Shown here: in pieces, positions 11,300-22,109 of the stretch | Layout: each line of letters opens with the position of its first letter | Numbering within the stretch: position 1 is the stretch's first letter | From: Laetiporus sulphureus 93-53 | Lineage: Eukaryota; Basidiomycota; Agaricomycetes; Polyporales; Laetiporaceae | DNA length: 64,000 nucleotides | Assembly: GCF_001632365.1 (NCBI RefSeq) | Contig: NW_024468532.1 | Coordinates: forward strand, 379,623 to 443,622 | Direction of reading: 5' to 3' | Program-made: the position numbers and the translations under genes | The notes under the pieces: model-generated | Database searches by the model: none | What the model saw: the letters and a program-made list of their open reading frames with translations, nothing else | Told to the model about the DNA's origin: nothing

Positions 11300-13453
11300 T
11301 CACGTCGAGGTTCCGGATAGCGGATCGACCCATGTTCCATTTGGCCACAGCGTTGCGGGCATCGTATAATCTCCGGTAGTATCCGAGCCCATATCGGTAT
11401 ACTGCATTGAGAAGACATTGTCAACTGACCATGTACGGCACGGAGAACCTACGCTACTCACCGCGAGGCGGAAAAAGTGCGGCAAGCCCATTTGAAGAGA
11501 TGCCAAGGAGAAATTGAGAGCGACTCCCACGTAACGTTCGACATCGTCGACGATGAGAGAAAAACCATCCCAGTCGGTGCTGGAGTCTGGCAGAGGGTTC
11601 CAAAAGATTGTCTGATTATGCATCGATACGGAAGCATCATAGTTGGTGGAGTTGGTCGTAAATGAAGGCACGATCGAGCCCGATGCACCATCCCCTTGCA
11701 ACTATTCCGTATGATGTTTAAGGTCAATGCAGTCAACTGTGTAGAGAGCTGACATACATCTGCAACAGTTTGGAGTATGGAGTCGAATCCCCATGCGGCT
11801 ACTCCATTCAAGAACATGCCTAGCAAGAAGCCTTGGTATATTGCTGATAAACGGGTCGGAAATGCTGTCCCCGGTATGAGAACCATTGCAATGATGTAGT
11901 GATGCAGCCTAAGTTCAAGTCCAGGCAGCAAAGCAAGCACCATTGTGGTCAACCCGCCTGCGACATACCACCCAAGATAGTAAATTAGCCAACCGGTCTT
12001 GCGGATTACGCGAACTTGATTAAGCACGAGTACCACCAAGATGACGATTATAATGATTAGCGCGATGATCGCTCCAGGCTGTCTCTGGAGGTCTGACGCT
12101 AACAGACGATCTACGGGGATTTTGTCCATTGTAAGGTTCGTGAGGACGCCCGTCCTGAAAGTAGGAAGGTACCACACTGCGGCCTCGATAGGTGCTTTCC
12201 AGAAGACCGGCATGGTAAACCTGAAAGCTAGGCGCCAGAACGCATACGCAAAAACAGAGTGGGAAGGAAAGCGGCGAAGGCATCGTCCAGTGGAGGCGGA
12301 ATGGCCATTGGCTCCGAGAAAAATGCGACGTGCCAGAATCCGATGCAAACAAGACACCAGAACGCTACGACAGGTTTAGGGCGCAGGAATAGGAAGATCA
12401 TGGCAGTGACTATGACATTCAATGCGAGTGCTGGGGTGCGGAGGTCATCACAGTGGTGGAGGGGAGTTGTGTTCAGGAAGCGGAATGAGAGTGGGAACGA
12501 AGTTGGGAACCCGATGGAATCCAAGCCATTTGCACTGAATGGCAAATAATCGGTGTACTTGCCTGTGAGAGCCAAGGACGCACAGCCTCCTTTGGAGTCG
12601 CCGATGAGACCTCTGAGCGTTTATGATGAGCATTCAAAAGTCTAGTACGAGCCGGCAGTGCGGAATGACACTCACGCCTGGATGGCTGCGGCACATATGA
12701 AGCTGTCTCCACGATATGTTCTGTTCGCATCTCCACCGCCCACGATGAGCGGCACCCATTCAATTTGGACATCGCCTACCGTGCGCGGATTCTGCAGCAC
12801 AGTTGAGCTGCAGGCAGCGGGGCAGCGGAAGTCGAACGTAGTGTTGCTGAACGGCTCGCAGTCCTCTCCATCCAGTCCGCAGCCGTTGTTCGCAGCCCAA
12901 TACGTTGCCGTGCAACCAATGAACGAGTCAGCTGGTGTCAAGAAGGACTGCGCTCGGGAGAAGAAGGCGAGTCCAATGATGTAGGCTGCTGCGAGGATCA
13001 CGAACAGCCACGCATTGGTGAACGGGCGGGCGAGGCGAATGAGCGCGGGCTCTAGCGCGATAGTGTGCGCGTGCCGTCCGGTACTATGCAAGGTAAGGGT
13101 TAGGAATGGCGTGGGATCTGCGGCCGAACTGCGTCGGTATGGGCGGTAGAAGTCGAAGCATTCGTATATTCATACCTGGCAAGTCTACTTTCGGACGGGG
13201 GCCCCTAACATACCGTGCAAAGCGTGCGAGTCGAACCCAGGGCTGTGCTCAGCCTGCGATGCCATGAGTCAGGAGCTTGCGATGTCGGAAGGCATGTCTC
13301 GACCTCGAAGGTCTGCGGAAGTTTCGTGGGCGTGGGCGTGGGCGTGAGACTGATCACAGATTCGAACTCAATCTCGTCGCCGAGAGGAGCTCGCGAGCGA
13401 GATGGAGTCCATTCGGCTTGCCGGTTGTTAAGTATCAGCGGTAGCCGTGACAC
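11300..13453 (-). CDS. LCCL-domain polytopic membrane protein
   Basis: A hydrophobic segment near the N-terminus (AWLFVILAAAYIIGLAFFSR) is followed by a cysteine-rich lumenal part (FIGCTATYWAANNGCGLDG, EDCEPF, FRCPAACSS). Then come WVPLIVGGG and YRGDSFICAAAIQA, the pattern of fungal LCCL-domain proteins. After introns, several hydrophobic segments follow (LNVIVTAMIFLFLRPKP; ALIIIIVILVVLVLNQVRV; YIIAMVLIPGTAFPTRLSAI), giving about eight predicted membrane spans. A soluble tail ends at TGA 11300-11302. The start is uncertain: 13453 (MSRLPLILNNRQAEW) needs a spliced first intron (about 13095-13205), while an internal Met lies at 13091. The family is thought to act in the secretory pathway or at the plasma membrane; its role is unknown. 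Confidence 0.75.
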
Positions 13454-13714
13454 TCACAGGCGCATCAAACAGCCCGTCGCAGTCGGTGACCTTACGAAGC
13501 GCCCAGCGTTGGAGGAGCCATCATTAACGCGACGAAATCGCACCTCGAGCTATGTACAATCGATGAGGCCAGACGGGGACCAAAATAGACGGACAAATCG
13601 CAAATCCGCACGGGTGGAACGAGCGAATAGGACATTCTGGCAGCCGAGCTATCACGAGCGAGCGCGCTATGCTTGAGGCTGTACTGGCATGCCGTCGGCC
13701 GCAATGAGGCAGAG

Positions 13715-13721
13715 CTATATA
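13715..13721 (+). promoter_or_regulatory. TATA-like element upstream of the FABP-like gene
   Basis: CTATATATT lies about 120 bp before the ATG at 13838, in the 385-bp divergent gap shared with the LCCL-type gene. Confidence 0.4.
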
Positions 13722-13837
13722 TTGTCGCTCAAATTCCACATGAAGCCATCAATTCAACACCAATCCCATACAGCTATATCTCCCAATCACCCGCAATCGT
13801 TCTCACCGCCATTGCTATCCGACAACAGCTGCCCGTC

Positions 13838-14593
13838 ATGGCCGTCCCACCAGAGATGACTGTCCTCAACATCAGCGGAAAGTATATCATGGTGAGCCAG
13901 ATAACGATGCACCGAGAGCAGCTCATCGAGGATTCGTGCTCACATGCAGAGCAAATCCTTGAGCGATCATACCGACGAGATCCTTCGATTGCAAGGACTC
14001 GGCTGGCTGAAGCGCAAGATCATTCGCATGGGGACGTTGTACCTCAGCATCAAACACTACACCGACGAGAACTCCATAGAGCACATTGACATCCTCCAGA
14101 CGCTGTCAGGCCTATCCAACACGGACGAGGACCGGATCCTAGACTGGGAGCCACGGCCACATGAAGACGATACCTTCGGCAATGTGCTGTCTCAGAGCAA
14201 GCGTGTCTCTATTGATGAGGTAGACAACGAGTGGCTGAAGAAAGGCTGGACAAAGGACACAAGAGAAATGAGTCTGGTGCTGACACGGGCAGAAAGCGAC
14301 ACTGCAAAGAATGGTACAAGATGGGTAGCAGTACAGGTGGGTTATGGGCCGGGCATCGTTGAACTTCGGAGGATAACTGACTGGCACGAAGACATGGGGT
14401 TTCGAAGAAATCAATGGCGAGAAGAGACATGTAAGGCACGTCGACTTTACAGGTCCAGAGAAAGAGAAAGTCCAAGCTCGTCTGGTATATGATTACCGTG
14501 AGTACATGCCACTGTGTTCATAGACTCAGGCTGATAGCAACACATGGCGCTCGGCAGAGGGCACATTGTGACCTTGTGGTTGATATATTGTAG
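13838..14593 (+). CDS. Small lipocalin/FABP-like conserved fungal protein
   Basis: Exon 1 (13838-13891) encodes MAVPPEMTVLNISGKYIM. Exon 2 (13950-14336) starts SKSLSDHTDEILRLQGLGWLKRK and exon 3 (from 14392) has TWGFEEINGEKRHVRHVDF. GKY, then a charged helix with DEILRLQGLGW, then alternating strands (LYLSIKHYT, IEHIDILQTL, WVAVQ, TWGFEEI) resembles the start and strand order of the fatty-acid-binding/lipocalin fold (G-x-W/Y then a helical lid with a G-x-G/W motif). That relation is inferred from pattern only. About 210 residues. The last splice (near 14514-14560) and the stop (TAG 14591-14593) are less certain. No signal peptide, so likely cytosolic. Confidence 0.7.
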
Positions 14594-14700
14594 AGATGCG
14601 GTGTCATGTAAGATATCTGATCAACGAATGTGGACCAGGTTTTGAAGACAAAATTATATCAAACTTACCTGCATGCCGGAGATTGGAGGGGTGGGGAGGC

Positions 14701-15387
14701 TTAGTCTGTCTTGGGCGGGAAGATGCTAATAATCTTCCACACTGCATCCTTCCCGCGCTCCCATGCCTGAGGTCCTCTGCTTTCGTCGCCACCAAACTCA
14801 ACCATGACCCCGTCCTTCGACCATTCACACCAGATTCCAATGGATCCGGACGATGGTCCCGCGCCTCCGCCTTTGCGGTCAGGTTCGCCCATAGTCTCCA
14901 CAAACTCCTTGCCTGTTGTTTCTGGCTTCACCTCAAAGTGAGAAGGACGCGGCTCGGCGTTTTTGTTGGTAGAGCCATGCGAGAGAGTAAGAACGACCGG
15001 AGAAATAGGACAGGATGCGTATGTCGACTTGAATTTGCTTTCGGATGCAGATCCGGTCTTTGGTTTTGGGACGTTATAAATGTCAATACCATCGACTACG
15101 ACATCCACATCCTTCAGCTGGTCGCGTAATAATCCTGTTTTGGGCTTGTAACCATTGATTGGCTTGAACATAAGGCTGAGGCCGAGCACATAGTAATTGA
15201 AATAGACTACGTCAGGATAGGACTTCACTTCAGGCACGGCGGCTTCAGTGATGGATGCAAGAGCCGTCAGAGACGATATGTGTTTGGCGAGAGTCTCAGA
15301 GGACGGATGCAAGCCCAGGAGCTGCTTAAAATCGAGGGGAGCTGACATGGTCGTCAACTTCGAACTGGGAAGCGCCCGAAAGTTCAT
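14701..15387 (-). CDS. Conserved fungal protein of unknown function, single exon
   Basis: An uninterrupted 228-codon frame, unusual among these intron-rich genes. It may start at 15387 or at the inner Met before SAPLDFKQLLGLHP (15348). Recognisable segments are PEVKSYPDVVYFNYYVLGLS, DVDVVVDGIDIYNVPK and IGIWCEWSKDGVMVEFGG. The C-terminal half holds a Ser/Lys-rich linker. I do not recognise the family, but composition and codon use look genuine. There is no signal peptide or membrane segment. It diverges from the seipin gene with only about 60-125 bp between starts. Confidence 0.7.
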   Translation of the reverse strand: MNFRALPSSKLTTMSAPLDFKQLLGLHPSSETLAKHISSLTALASITEAAVPEVKSYPDVVYFNYYVLGLSLMFKPINGYKPKTGLLRDQLKDVDVVVDGIDIYNVPKPKTGSASESKFKSTYASCPISPVVLTLSHGSTNKNAEPRPSHFEVKPETTGKEFVETMGEPDRKGGGAGPSSGSIGIWCEWSKDGVMVEFGGDESRGPQAWERGKDAVWKIISIFPPKTD

Positions 15388-15513
15388 TAGATCTGATTAG
15401 ATAGAATCACGAGTGCCTCAAGGTGCTCGACGCGTGCGGGGCATCAGTTGCAAGTCACAACGCGGTCGATGTTCGACCACATCTCCAGACCGCCTCATGT
15501 TCAGCAAATCACG

Positions 15514-17023
15514 ATGGACCCTTCAGCATCCCCTAAAGCCGTAGACGAAGCGCAGAGAGAACGTCTGAAAAGGCGCGTTGCCAATGGTGCCGACGGTCTT
15601 GCGAACTATGTCTTCCCCCTGCACTATCCCGTAAAGTTACTGGGCGACATCATGGCCGCCATTTTCCATTTAGTCAGTCCATACACACCTAACCTGATCC
15701 CTCTTGCTGTTTTCCTGCTTGCACTGCCTGTAATCGCCTTTCTATCTGCATCGGCTGGCTGGCTGGTGTGGAAGAGTGTTGCAGTCGCTTGGGAGACGGA
15801 GTTGGCTCTGCAGTATGGGTGCGTCTTCCTTCAAACAGGCTTCTTGCTTGCCGCTTACTTTTGAACGGGATACTAGCGATGGAGTTCCTCCATATGCGGA
15901 GGTCAGTCTTGCAAACATGGTTGCGACGCAACCCTATGATATCTCTCTTCATCTTGTCGTCCCTGCAACCGAGTCCAACTTGGCACTTGGCAACTTCATG
16001 GCGTCCCTCACGATCTCATCTCCTGCAAACAGAATGCTCGTTCAGTCACGCAAAGCTGTGAGAAACGTTTCCAGTTCGCATATATGCTTGGTCTGATGCA
16101 TGTGCTCGCAGGCTATCGTACTTCCGCGCTCGTCCGCGCCCTGGTCATTCTTGCCCAACTGGCACGGCACGGTGGACTTGACTGTGCCTTTGCTGCGCTC
16201 AGTTGCTCTGGAGACATCTCGTGCCACGGCCACTATCGAGCTTGGCCGACGAGACCGCTGGAAGAGCATCGGGAACGGGGAAGGGCGCGAGTTGAGTGTG
16301 CTCACCGCGGTGTTGCGCGGGGTTGTTGTTCGCAAGGGTATTCGGTGGGTCGTATCGTTGCATGTTTCGAACAATTACTTAATCCCACACGCATTCCACC
16401 AGGGGCTTGGTGGCCCGCTTCCCCCTAACATCCGCCTTCATGGCTGCAGGGACATCGCTCTTCATCTCATTCATCGTGTTGGCGTCATGCCTCCTCCCGG
16501 CACTCGAGCTGCGCTTCAACAGCGACCCATATCAGGATAAGCCACCCCCGAGGCGCAGACGATTGCGACGACGGCCTAGTATGAGCGCAGCAGACACGGA
16601 TGGAGCCCGTCACAACCCGAAGTTACGCAAGCGGAGCAGAAGTGCGAGTATCAGTACTGGGCACGAACGACGCTCGTCCGCAACGGTACGCGTTTATCGC
16701 GCATATTCATTTTATGCAATGGCTAACCGCTCGTCCAGGACGATCCATCGTCGGTGGCACCTTCGACAGAGCCTCGAGTAAAGTCAGAACCGGAAGATGA
16801 CTATGAACGCTTGGAGCCTGACCTCAGTCAGCAAGAACGAGCACTTGCAGAATACTACGCCGAGCTTGAACGTTTCCAGAACCAAACTCCGGAGGGTAGC
16901 TTCCGCTTACCAGACATTCCGCCGCCAATGGGCGCACCTGATCCCGTGGACGATACGTTCTATCCCCTCCGTAGACGTGCCTCAAGGTCTTCGTCGGGTC
17001 GAGATGCAGATCGTGATGATTGA
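15514..17023 (+). CDS. SEI1: Seipin (lipid-droplet assembly protein, BSCL2/Sei1 family)
   Basis: Seipin is an ER membrane protein that forms rings at ER-lipid droplet contacts and controls droplet formation. Starts MDPSASPKAVDEAQRERLKR (15514; an in-frame ATG at 15448 is an alternative). A first membrane span follows (NLIPLAVFLLALPVIAFLSA), then the lumenal beta-sandwich (GVPPYAEVSLANM; YDISLHLVVPATESNLALGN; FMASLTISS; SAPWSFLPNWHGTVDLTVPL). A second span is FMAAGTSLFISFIVLASCLL (about 16438-16497), followed by a cytosolic charged tail ending at TGA 17021-17023. The two-span layout with this lumenal core is diagnostic. About five introns; about 420 residues, longer than yeast Sei1 because of the C-terminal tail. 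Confidence 0.9.
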
Positions 17024-17270
17024 TAAAGATGATCGCCAGCTCGGTTGTAATGGACGATATGGCACTGTATTCAATTTGTAGTATGCCTTCGCTATGTAAC
17101 ACATATTAGCAGATAAATGTCTAGTAGATCCTCCTTGCCTCCAAGTCCATAAATCCCATCAAGCACCGAACAACGGCACTGACATACCCTTGACCCAGCA
17201 TGGAGTGTTTGGCGACCCGCGCCGACCCCTCATCCCCTCCCGCAGCTCTGACTCCAACAAGTTTGTCAGA

Positions 17271-18225
17271 TCAAGCTGTCTCGCTTTGACCCGCATCAGC
17301 CTTTGTTCCTGATCCTACTTCTTCATGCTTCTCCTGGGCTTTGCTGCTGCCATCTTTACCGGTAGATCTAGTCTCTCCTGTAAGTCCCTTTACAAGATCG
17401 TTGGCCTCGTCCCCTCCAAGCCCCAACTCCTCAACCAATGCCAACAGGTCATCTTCGGTGACATTTACTCCTTGCAGTCTCGAATCTCCCAGCTCAGCAC
17501 CAGCATCGATCTTCTTTGTATCCTTGCTGTTGATCACCTTGTCCTTGCTGTTGATCGCCTTGTCCTTGCTCTTCAATGGAGAGGGTGATCGCGAGATTGC
17601 GGGCTGGTGATGCGGATGCATCTGGGCGGGAGAGTACGCGCCAGGCACACCGATGGGTTGGGAGCGGAGTGTGGGCTTGTCATCCTCGAAGGGCTTCCAC
17701 TCCTCCTTCAGGCGAAGGAACTGGTCGACCTCCTCGAATTCTACTGCTTCCTCGCTATGTTCTCAGTTTCAACATTGTGTCACTAGTAATGTGACGTGCA
17801 AACGCACAATTCGTCAAATGTCTGTGGGGGAAACAGTTTGAAAATGCGTTAGCACCGTGTGCTGCATAGATGACTCACCCCTGGAAATTCGCCGCCAATC
17901 AGAATGCCAGGAAGTTGTTGTTTGTCTGTACCGGGTTTGGAGCGGTCAGTAAGGCCGGCGGTGCAGCATCTGGTGTAGCGAGCCATACTAGCCTCGTGGG
18001 GCTTTCCGACGCCAGAGCTTCTTTGCCTCCTCATCCGAGGCAAGGTCGTAGGACGTGAATGGGACTTTCTTGACCTGCAAGATGCGCAGTATGTACTCTG
18101 AAGACCAATCTCATTAACCAGATTGTGTGTAGTATTGTTTCAAGAGATTGCACACCTTGCCGCTGGCGAAGAGCTGTCTGTGAGACAATCGTGGTGAGGA
18201 AGAGCTGGATTGGAGGAGGGCCCAT
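17271..18225 (-). CDS. SH3BGR-like thioredoxin-fold protein
   Basis: Starts MGPPPIQLFLTTIVSQTALR at 18225. The second exon continues EYILRILQVKKVPFTSYDL with DEEAKKLWRR, and a later one has KQQLPGILIGGEFPG. Near 17730-17790 comes EAVEFEEVDQFLRLKEEW. This is the SH3-binding glutamic-acid-rich (SH3BGR) family, a glutaredoxin-like fold that lacks the CxxC redox pair; the cis-proline LPG region is present. The C-terminal extension (17271-17650) is low complexity with KDKxINS repeats and a helical EDDLLALVEELGLGG motif. About 250 residues with four introns. Role unknown; family members are proposed adaptors. Confidence 0.85.
17521..17562 (-). repeat. 21-bp tandem repeat in the SH3BGR-like tail
   Basis: Two 21-bp units (17521-17541 and 17542-17562) differ at one base, and a partial third unit follows. 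They encode the KDKAINS/KDKVINS repeat. Confidence 0.8.
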
Positions 18226-18472
18226 TTGTTGTAAGGCAGAATGAACAGGCAGGACGATGCAGATAACGAGAATGTGCTGTCGGTCACCAAGCCAGAGTCA
18301 AGGCTGGGCCAACGCCGTTAGCGAGCGCTAGCCGGACGCGTAGGCACGTGGCTCCCTCAGACTGATCTCATGATTAAGTAGAGCCTTGATGTGCTTCTCC
18401 CCTCGGCGGGGGCCCGCAGGACATGTATATACCCAGCCTCAGGTCTGTCACCGACCGTTGATCTCATCCACC

Positions 18473-21004
18473 ATGCCTCCAGCAAAGCTGCTGCGTTCCG
18501 GGCACTTTGGCCTGCGTCGATCATACGCGACCGCTATCCGCCCTCCTCTCAGCGCACTGAGCGCCACCGCCCGCGCGAAGGCGGAGCAGATATCATCGCA
18601 GTGGAAGGGAACGAGCGCGACAGGCGAGAACACCAAGAACTTTATCGGAGGCGAGTTCGTGGAGAGCCAAACACAGTCATGGATTGATGCCGTCGATCCT
18701 GTACGTTCGTTTGCTGTGCAATTTATTGAAGCTCATGCTGCCCTGCGATAATATAGGCGACACAGACGCTGTTGACACGCGTGCCAGAGACTACGAGTGC
18801 AGAGTTTGAGCAGGCCGTAGCCGCAGCGTCAGAGGCGTACAAGACATGGAGTCGCTCAAGTGTCCTTACGCGTCAGCGGTTTGTGATGGAGTGCGTCTCC
18901 CATTTCTGCTCGACGTCCTACGCTGACGGCCATCTAGCCTGCAGCAGGTGCTGCGTGACAATGCGGACGCGATTGCCAACAGCATTGTCCTAGAGCAGGG
19001 CAAGACTCTTGGAGGTCGGTGACTGCTAGCCATCGCGAGAATGTGTGACCGAGACAACTACGATAGATGCGCGCGGCGACCTTCTCAGAGGCCTGCAAGT
19101 CGTAGAGACGACGACTAATGTCCCGACCGCACTGCTTGGCGATACGCTTGAAGGTGTGCTCCCATCGCGATCCTATGCTCGATTCTTGCATCTGACAACG
19201 TCCGTCAGTCAGCAAAGATATGGATACATCAACGCGACGACTGCCGTTGGGTGTATGTGCAAGGTATGCCTTTTCCATTAGCTTCATCATAGCTGCCCTG
19301 ACTTATTCATAATGCTGTAGCATCGCGCCGTTCAACTTCCCAGCGTGAGTGGCTAGCTGGAAGTCGTTAACGGGGAGATCTCACAAACTCCATAGCATGA
19401 TCCCACTGTGGACGATACCCATGGCCATCTCGACCGGCAACACACTGATCGTCAAGCCCTCGGAGCGCGATCCCGGTGCAGCCATGATCATTGCGGAGCT
19501 CTGTCAGCGTGCCGGCCTACCTCCGGGCGTCCTGAACGTTGTACACGGGACCGTGCCGACAGTCAATGCTATCTGCGACCACCCTTCTATCAAAGCTGTC
19601 AGCTTCGTTGGCGGAGATCGCGCGGGTAAGCATATTTATGAGAGGTAGGTGAGCGCTTCTGAAGTGCTGGGGCATGAGCTCACGGGATCGTTAGGGGCCG
19701 AAAGTCTGGGAAACGTGTACAGGTATTGTCACACCAGTATCCTGTTACGTGTAGGTTAGCTGAGGAGAGTTGCAGTGCAACATGGGTGCTAAGAACCACG
19801 CAGTCATCATGCCAGATGGTGTGCAGCTCGGCCCGCTCCCACGAAGACTAGCGACTGATTTCCATCTTACAGCGAACAAGAATCATGCACTAAACTCAAT
19901 AATTGGGGCGGCATTAGGCGGTGAGTACGATGAATAGCAGTCTGTAGCCTCACGTTCTTGAACGGTCATCGCGTTCGGTTTCTAGCTGCTGGTCAGCGAT
20001 GCATGGCGATCTCTGTGGGTAAGTACAGTGGCTGCTGTTGTACTCTTCAGAAGTTGACATTCTTTACCAGCTGTGCTGGTTGGCCACGCGCAGGGATGGC
20101 TGCCCGAGTTGTGCGAACGTGCGAAGAAGCTGAAGGTCGGTCAGGGCTTCGAGAAGGACGTTGACCTGTGCGTGTTCCTCCATCGCCTTTCCTTTCTATC
20201 AATACTAATGATCACTACGATAGTGGTCCGGTCATCTCTCCTGCCGCGAAACAGCGCATCACAGGTCTCATCGCATCGGCAGAGGAGCAGGGCGGGGTCG
20301 TTGTTCTTGACGGGCGCGGCCTGGAAGTCTCTGGATACCCTGATGGCAATTGGATCGGCCCCACTGTCATCGAGGCCACCGTTGACATGAGATGCTATCG
20401 GTACGAATTGTAGCCTCTCCTCTCCGCACTGACCTTCAATCTGAACTTGGTCTCGTGACAGCGAGGAGATCTTCGGTCCTGTGTTGATCGTGTTGAAGGC
20501 TGATACCCTCGACGATGCGCTCGCCATCATTAATGCGAACCCATACGGCAACGGCACGGCGATCTTCACACAGAGCGGGGCGACTGCGCGGAAGTTTGAG
20601 CGTGAAGTGGAGGTCGGGCAGGTTGGCATCAACGTGCCGATCCCAGTCCCACTGCCGATGTTCTCGTGGAGCGGAAACAAGGCGCGTCACATCATCGACG
20701 TGATTCCAATGTGTGAATACTGAATGTGGACGGTATTCTGTAGGCCAGCTTCCTTGGTGATATCCCATTCTACGGCAGAGGGTAAGTCTAGCGTTCGTCG
20801 CAACGAGTTTCGTACGTTGATGTGACGCAACCTTGATACCATAGTGGTATAGACTTTTACACGCAGAACAAGGTGAGCGTTGACTGCGTCGTTCGATTTG
20901 GATTTGGATGCGAAACATCATTCGTCTAGACCACCACAGCTCTCTGGAAAGCAGAGGACGCTATCGGAAACAAAGCTTCCGTCGACATGCCGACACACTC
21001 CTGA
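18473..21004 (+). CDS. Methylmalonate-semialdehyde dehydrogenase (acylating), mitochondrial
   Basis: ALDH6-type enzyme that converts methylmalonate or malonate semialdehyde to propionyl- or acetyl-CoA in valine, beta-alanine and inositol breakdown. The N-terminus ([20 protein letters not shown]) is basic and free of acids, as expected for mitochondrial import. Conserved pieces in order: [22 protein letters not shown] helix, [70 protein letters not shown] with the catalytic Cys, [31 protein letters not shown] and GIDFYTQNK. The AGQRCMA context separates ALDH6 from other ALDHs. There are about 15 very short exons with 50-60 bp introns, and the stop is at 21002-21004. It shares a 247-bp divergent promoter with the SH3BGR-like gene. 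Confidence 0.95.
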
Positions 21005-21224
21005 TGGGTGAGCCCTAGCACTGCGGGTACTTTCCGTCGCATGCAAGCAGACAGGCCATTGTCACATTTGTACCATCAGATCCCATAAGAGTTGTATACT
21101 GCTGTAGGATGAGATCAAGTGGGGAATAAGATTGGATGTTGATTATCCATGCACGCTGGTATCAACGAAGCTCCATGTCCCTTGTCTAGGGTAGGGTATG
21201 ATTGACCAAAAACATGGATCCCAT

Positions 21225-21841
21225 CTATTTCCCAACCACCTCATCCAGGAATGCATTGGATAGCTGGATGCATTGCTTGTAACAATCTTCAAAGTCTCGC
21301 TTGAAATGGCCAATTCAGTAAGTACATTGAGGTGGAAATAGGTGCAACTCACCGATCCTCCGTAGTATGGATCTGCAATGGGCTCGTTGTCCAGGTATGA
21401 GCCCCACAGCCGTACGTCCGCGGAGGCGCCGTGCGGCTTCCGTTGCTGGAGAGTACGCAGGTTGGCCTCGTCGGCGGCGAGTATGTGGGTGAATTGGCGA
21501 AAGTCCTCATCAGAGACCTGGCGCGCGGAATGTTTTATGGAAACTTTGTACTGATTACCGGCTCAGCGTGCGGACGTGTGGGAGTCGACATGCTGTGTCT
21601 CACTTTTCGACATGTTGAGATCGTTCTGGCCCAGCAGCTCAGTCAGACAGCGAAGCGTCTCTCGAGAGCACTGGGTAGCTCACCGATCATCTGGATCCTC
21701 GCCAATGTGGTAGCGCGACGTACCCGCAGAGTCGACAGTGAGCTCGATGCCGCGCTCTTTCGCAACATGCCTGAGGACCGCCTCGCCCATCGGTGAGCGG
21801 CAGATGTTTCCGAGACAGACAATCAGGACAGACGGCGCCAT
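21225..21841 (-). CDS. LTP1: Low-molecular-weight protein tyrosine phosphatase
   Basis: Starts MAPSVLIVCLGNICRSPMGE at 21841. CLGNICRS is the CX5RS P-loop with the catalytic Cys and Arg. A helix and DSAGTSRYHIGEDPD follow in the same exon. The second part has QVSDEDFRQFTHILAAD, the conserved region before the substrate-side loop. It continues to a DP segment (PIADPYYGG near 21360-21390, the general acid Asp) and ends FLDEVVGK at TAG 21225-21227. About 160 residues, the family size. Three or four introns; the small exon joins around 21560-21690 are not resolved. Confidence 0.9.
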
Positions 21842-22109
21842 GGCGGCTGTTGAGTGGCGGAGAGGTCACAAGGAGTGCGGGCGCCTTGCCGATCGATCGC
21901 TCACAGTCGCGTCCTTGACGCTTGCCGCGATCATATCCGCTGCAGACCACTGGCAGCACGCTCCGTTGTTGAATGTGACGAGCTTGCAAGCTTGTCTGGC
22001 ACTTTGCACTGCGCCGTATTTTGTAGTAAGTTTGCCGCATTCACGGCCCAGAGAAATGGCTGAGATTAGGCTATATTCGTGTTTTCGCCGGCTTAGGGTG
22101 TAACGCGCA

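Noticed and set aside
13215..13245. tRNA-like AGTCGAACCC
   Set aside because: It lies in the first exon of the LCCL-type gene and no cloverleaf can be built.
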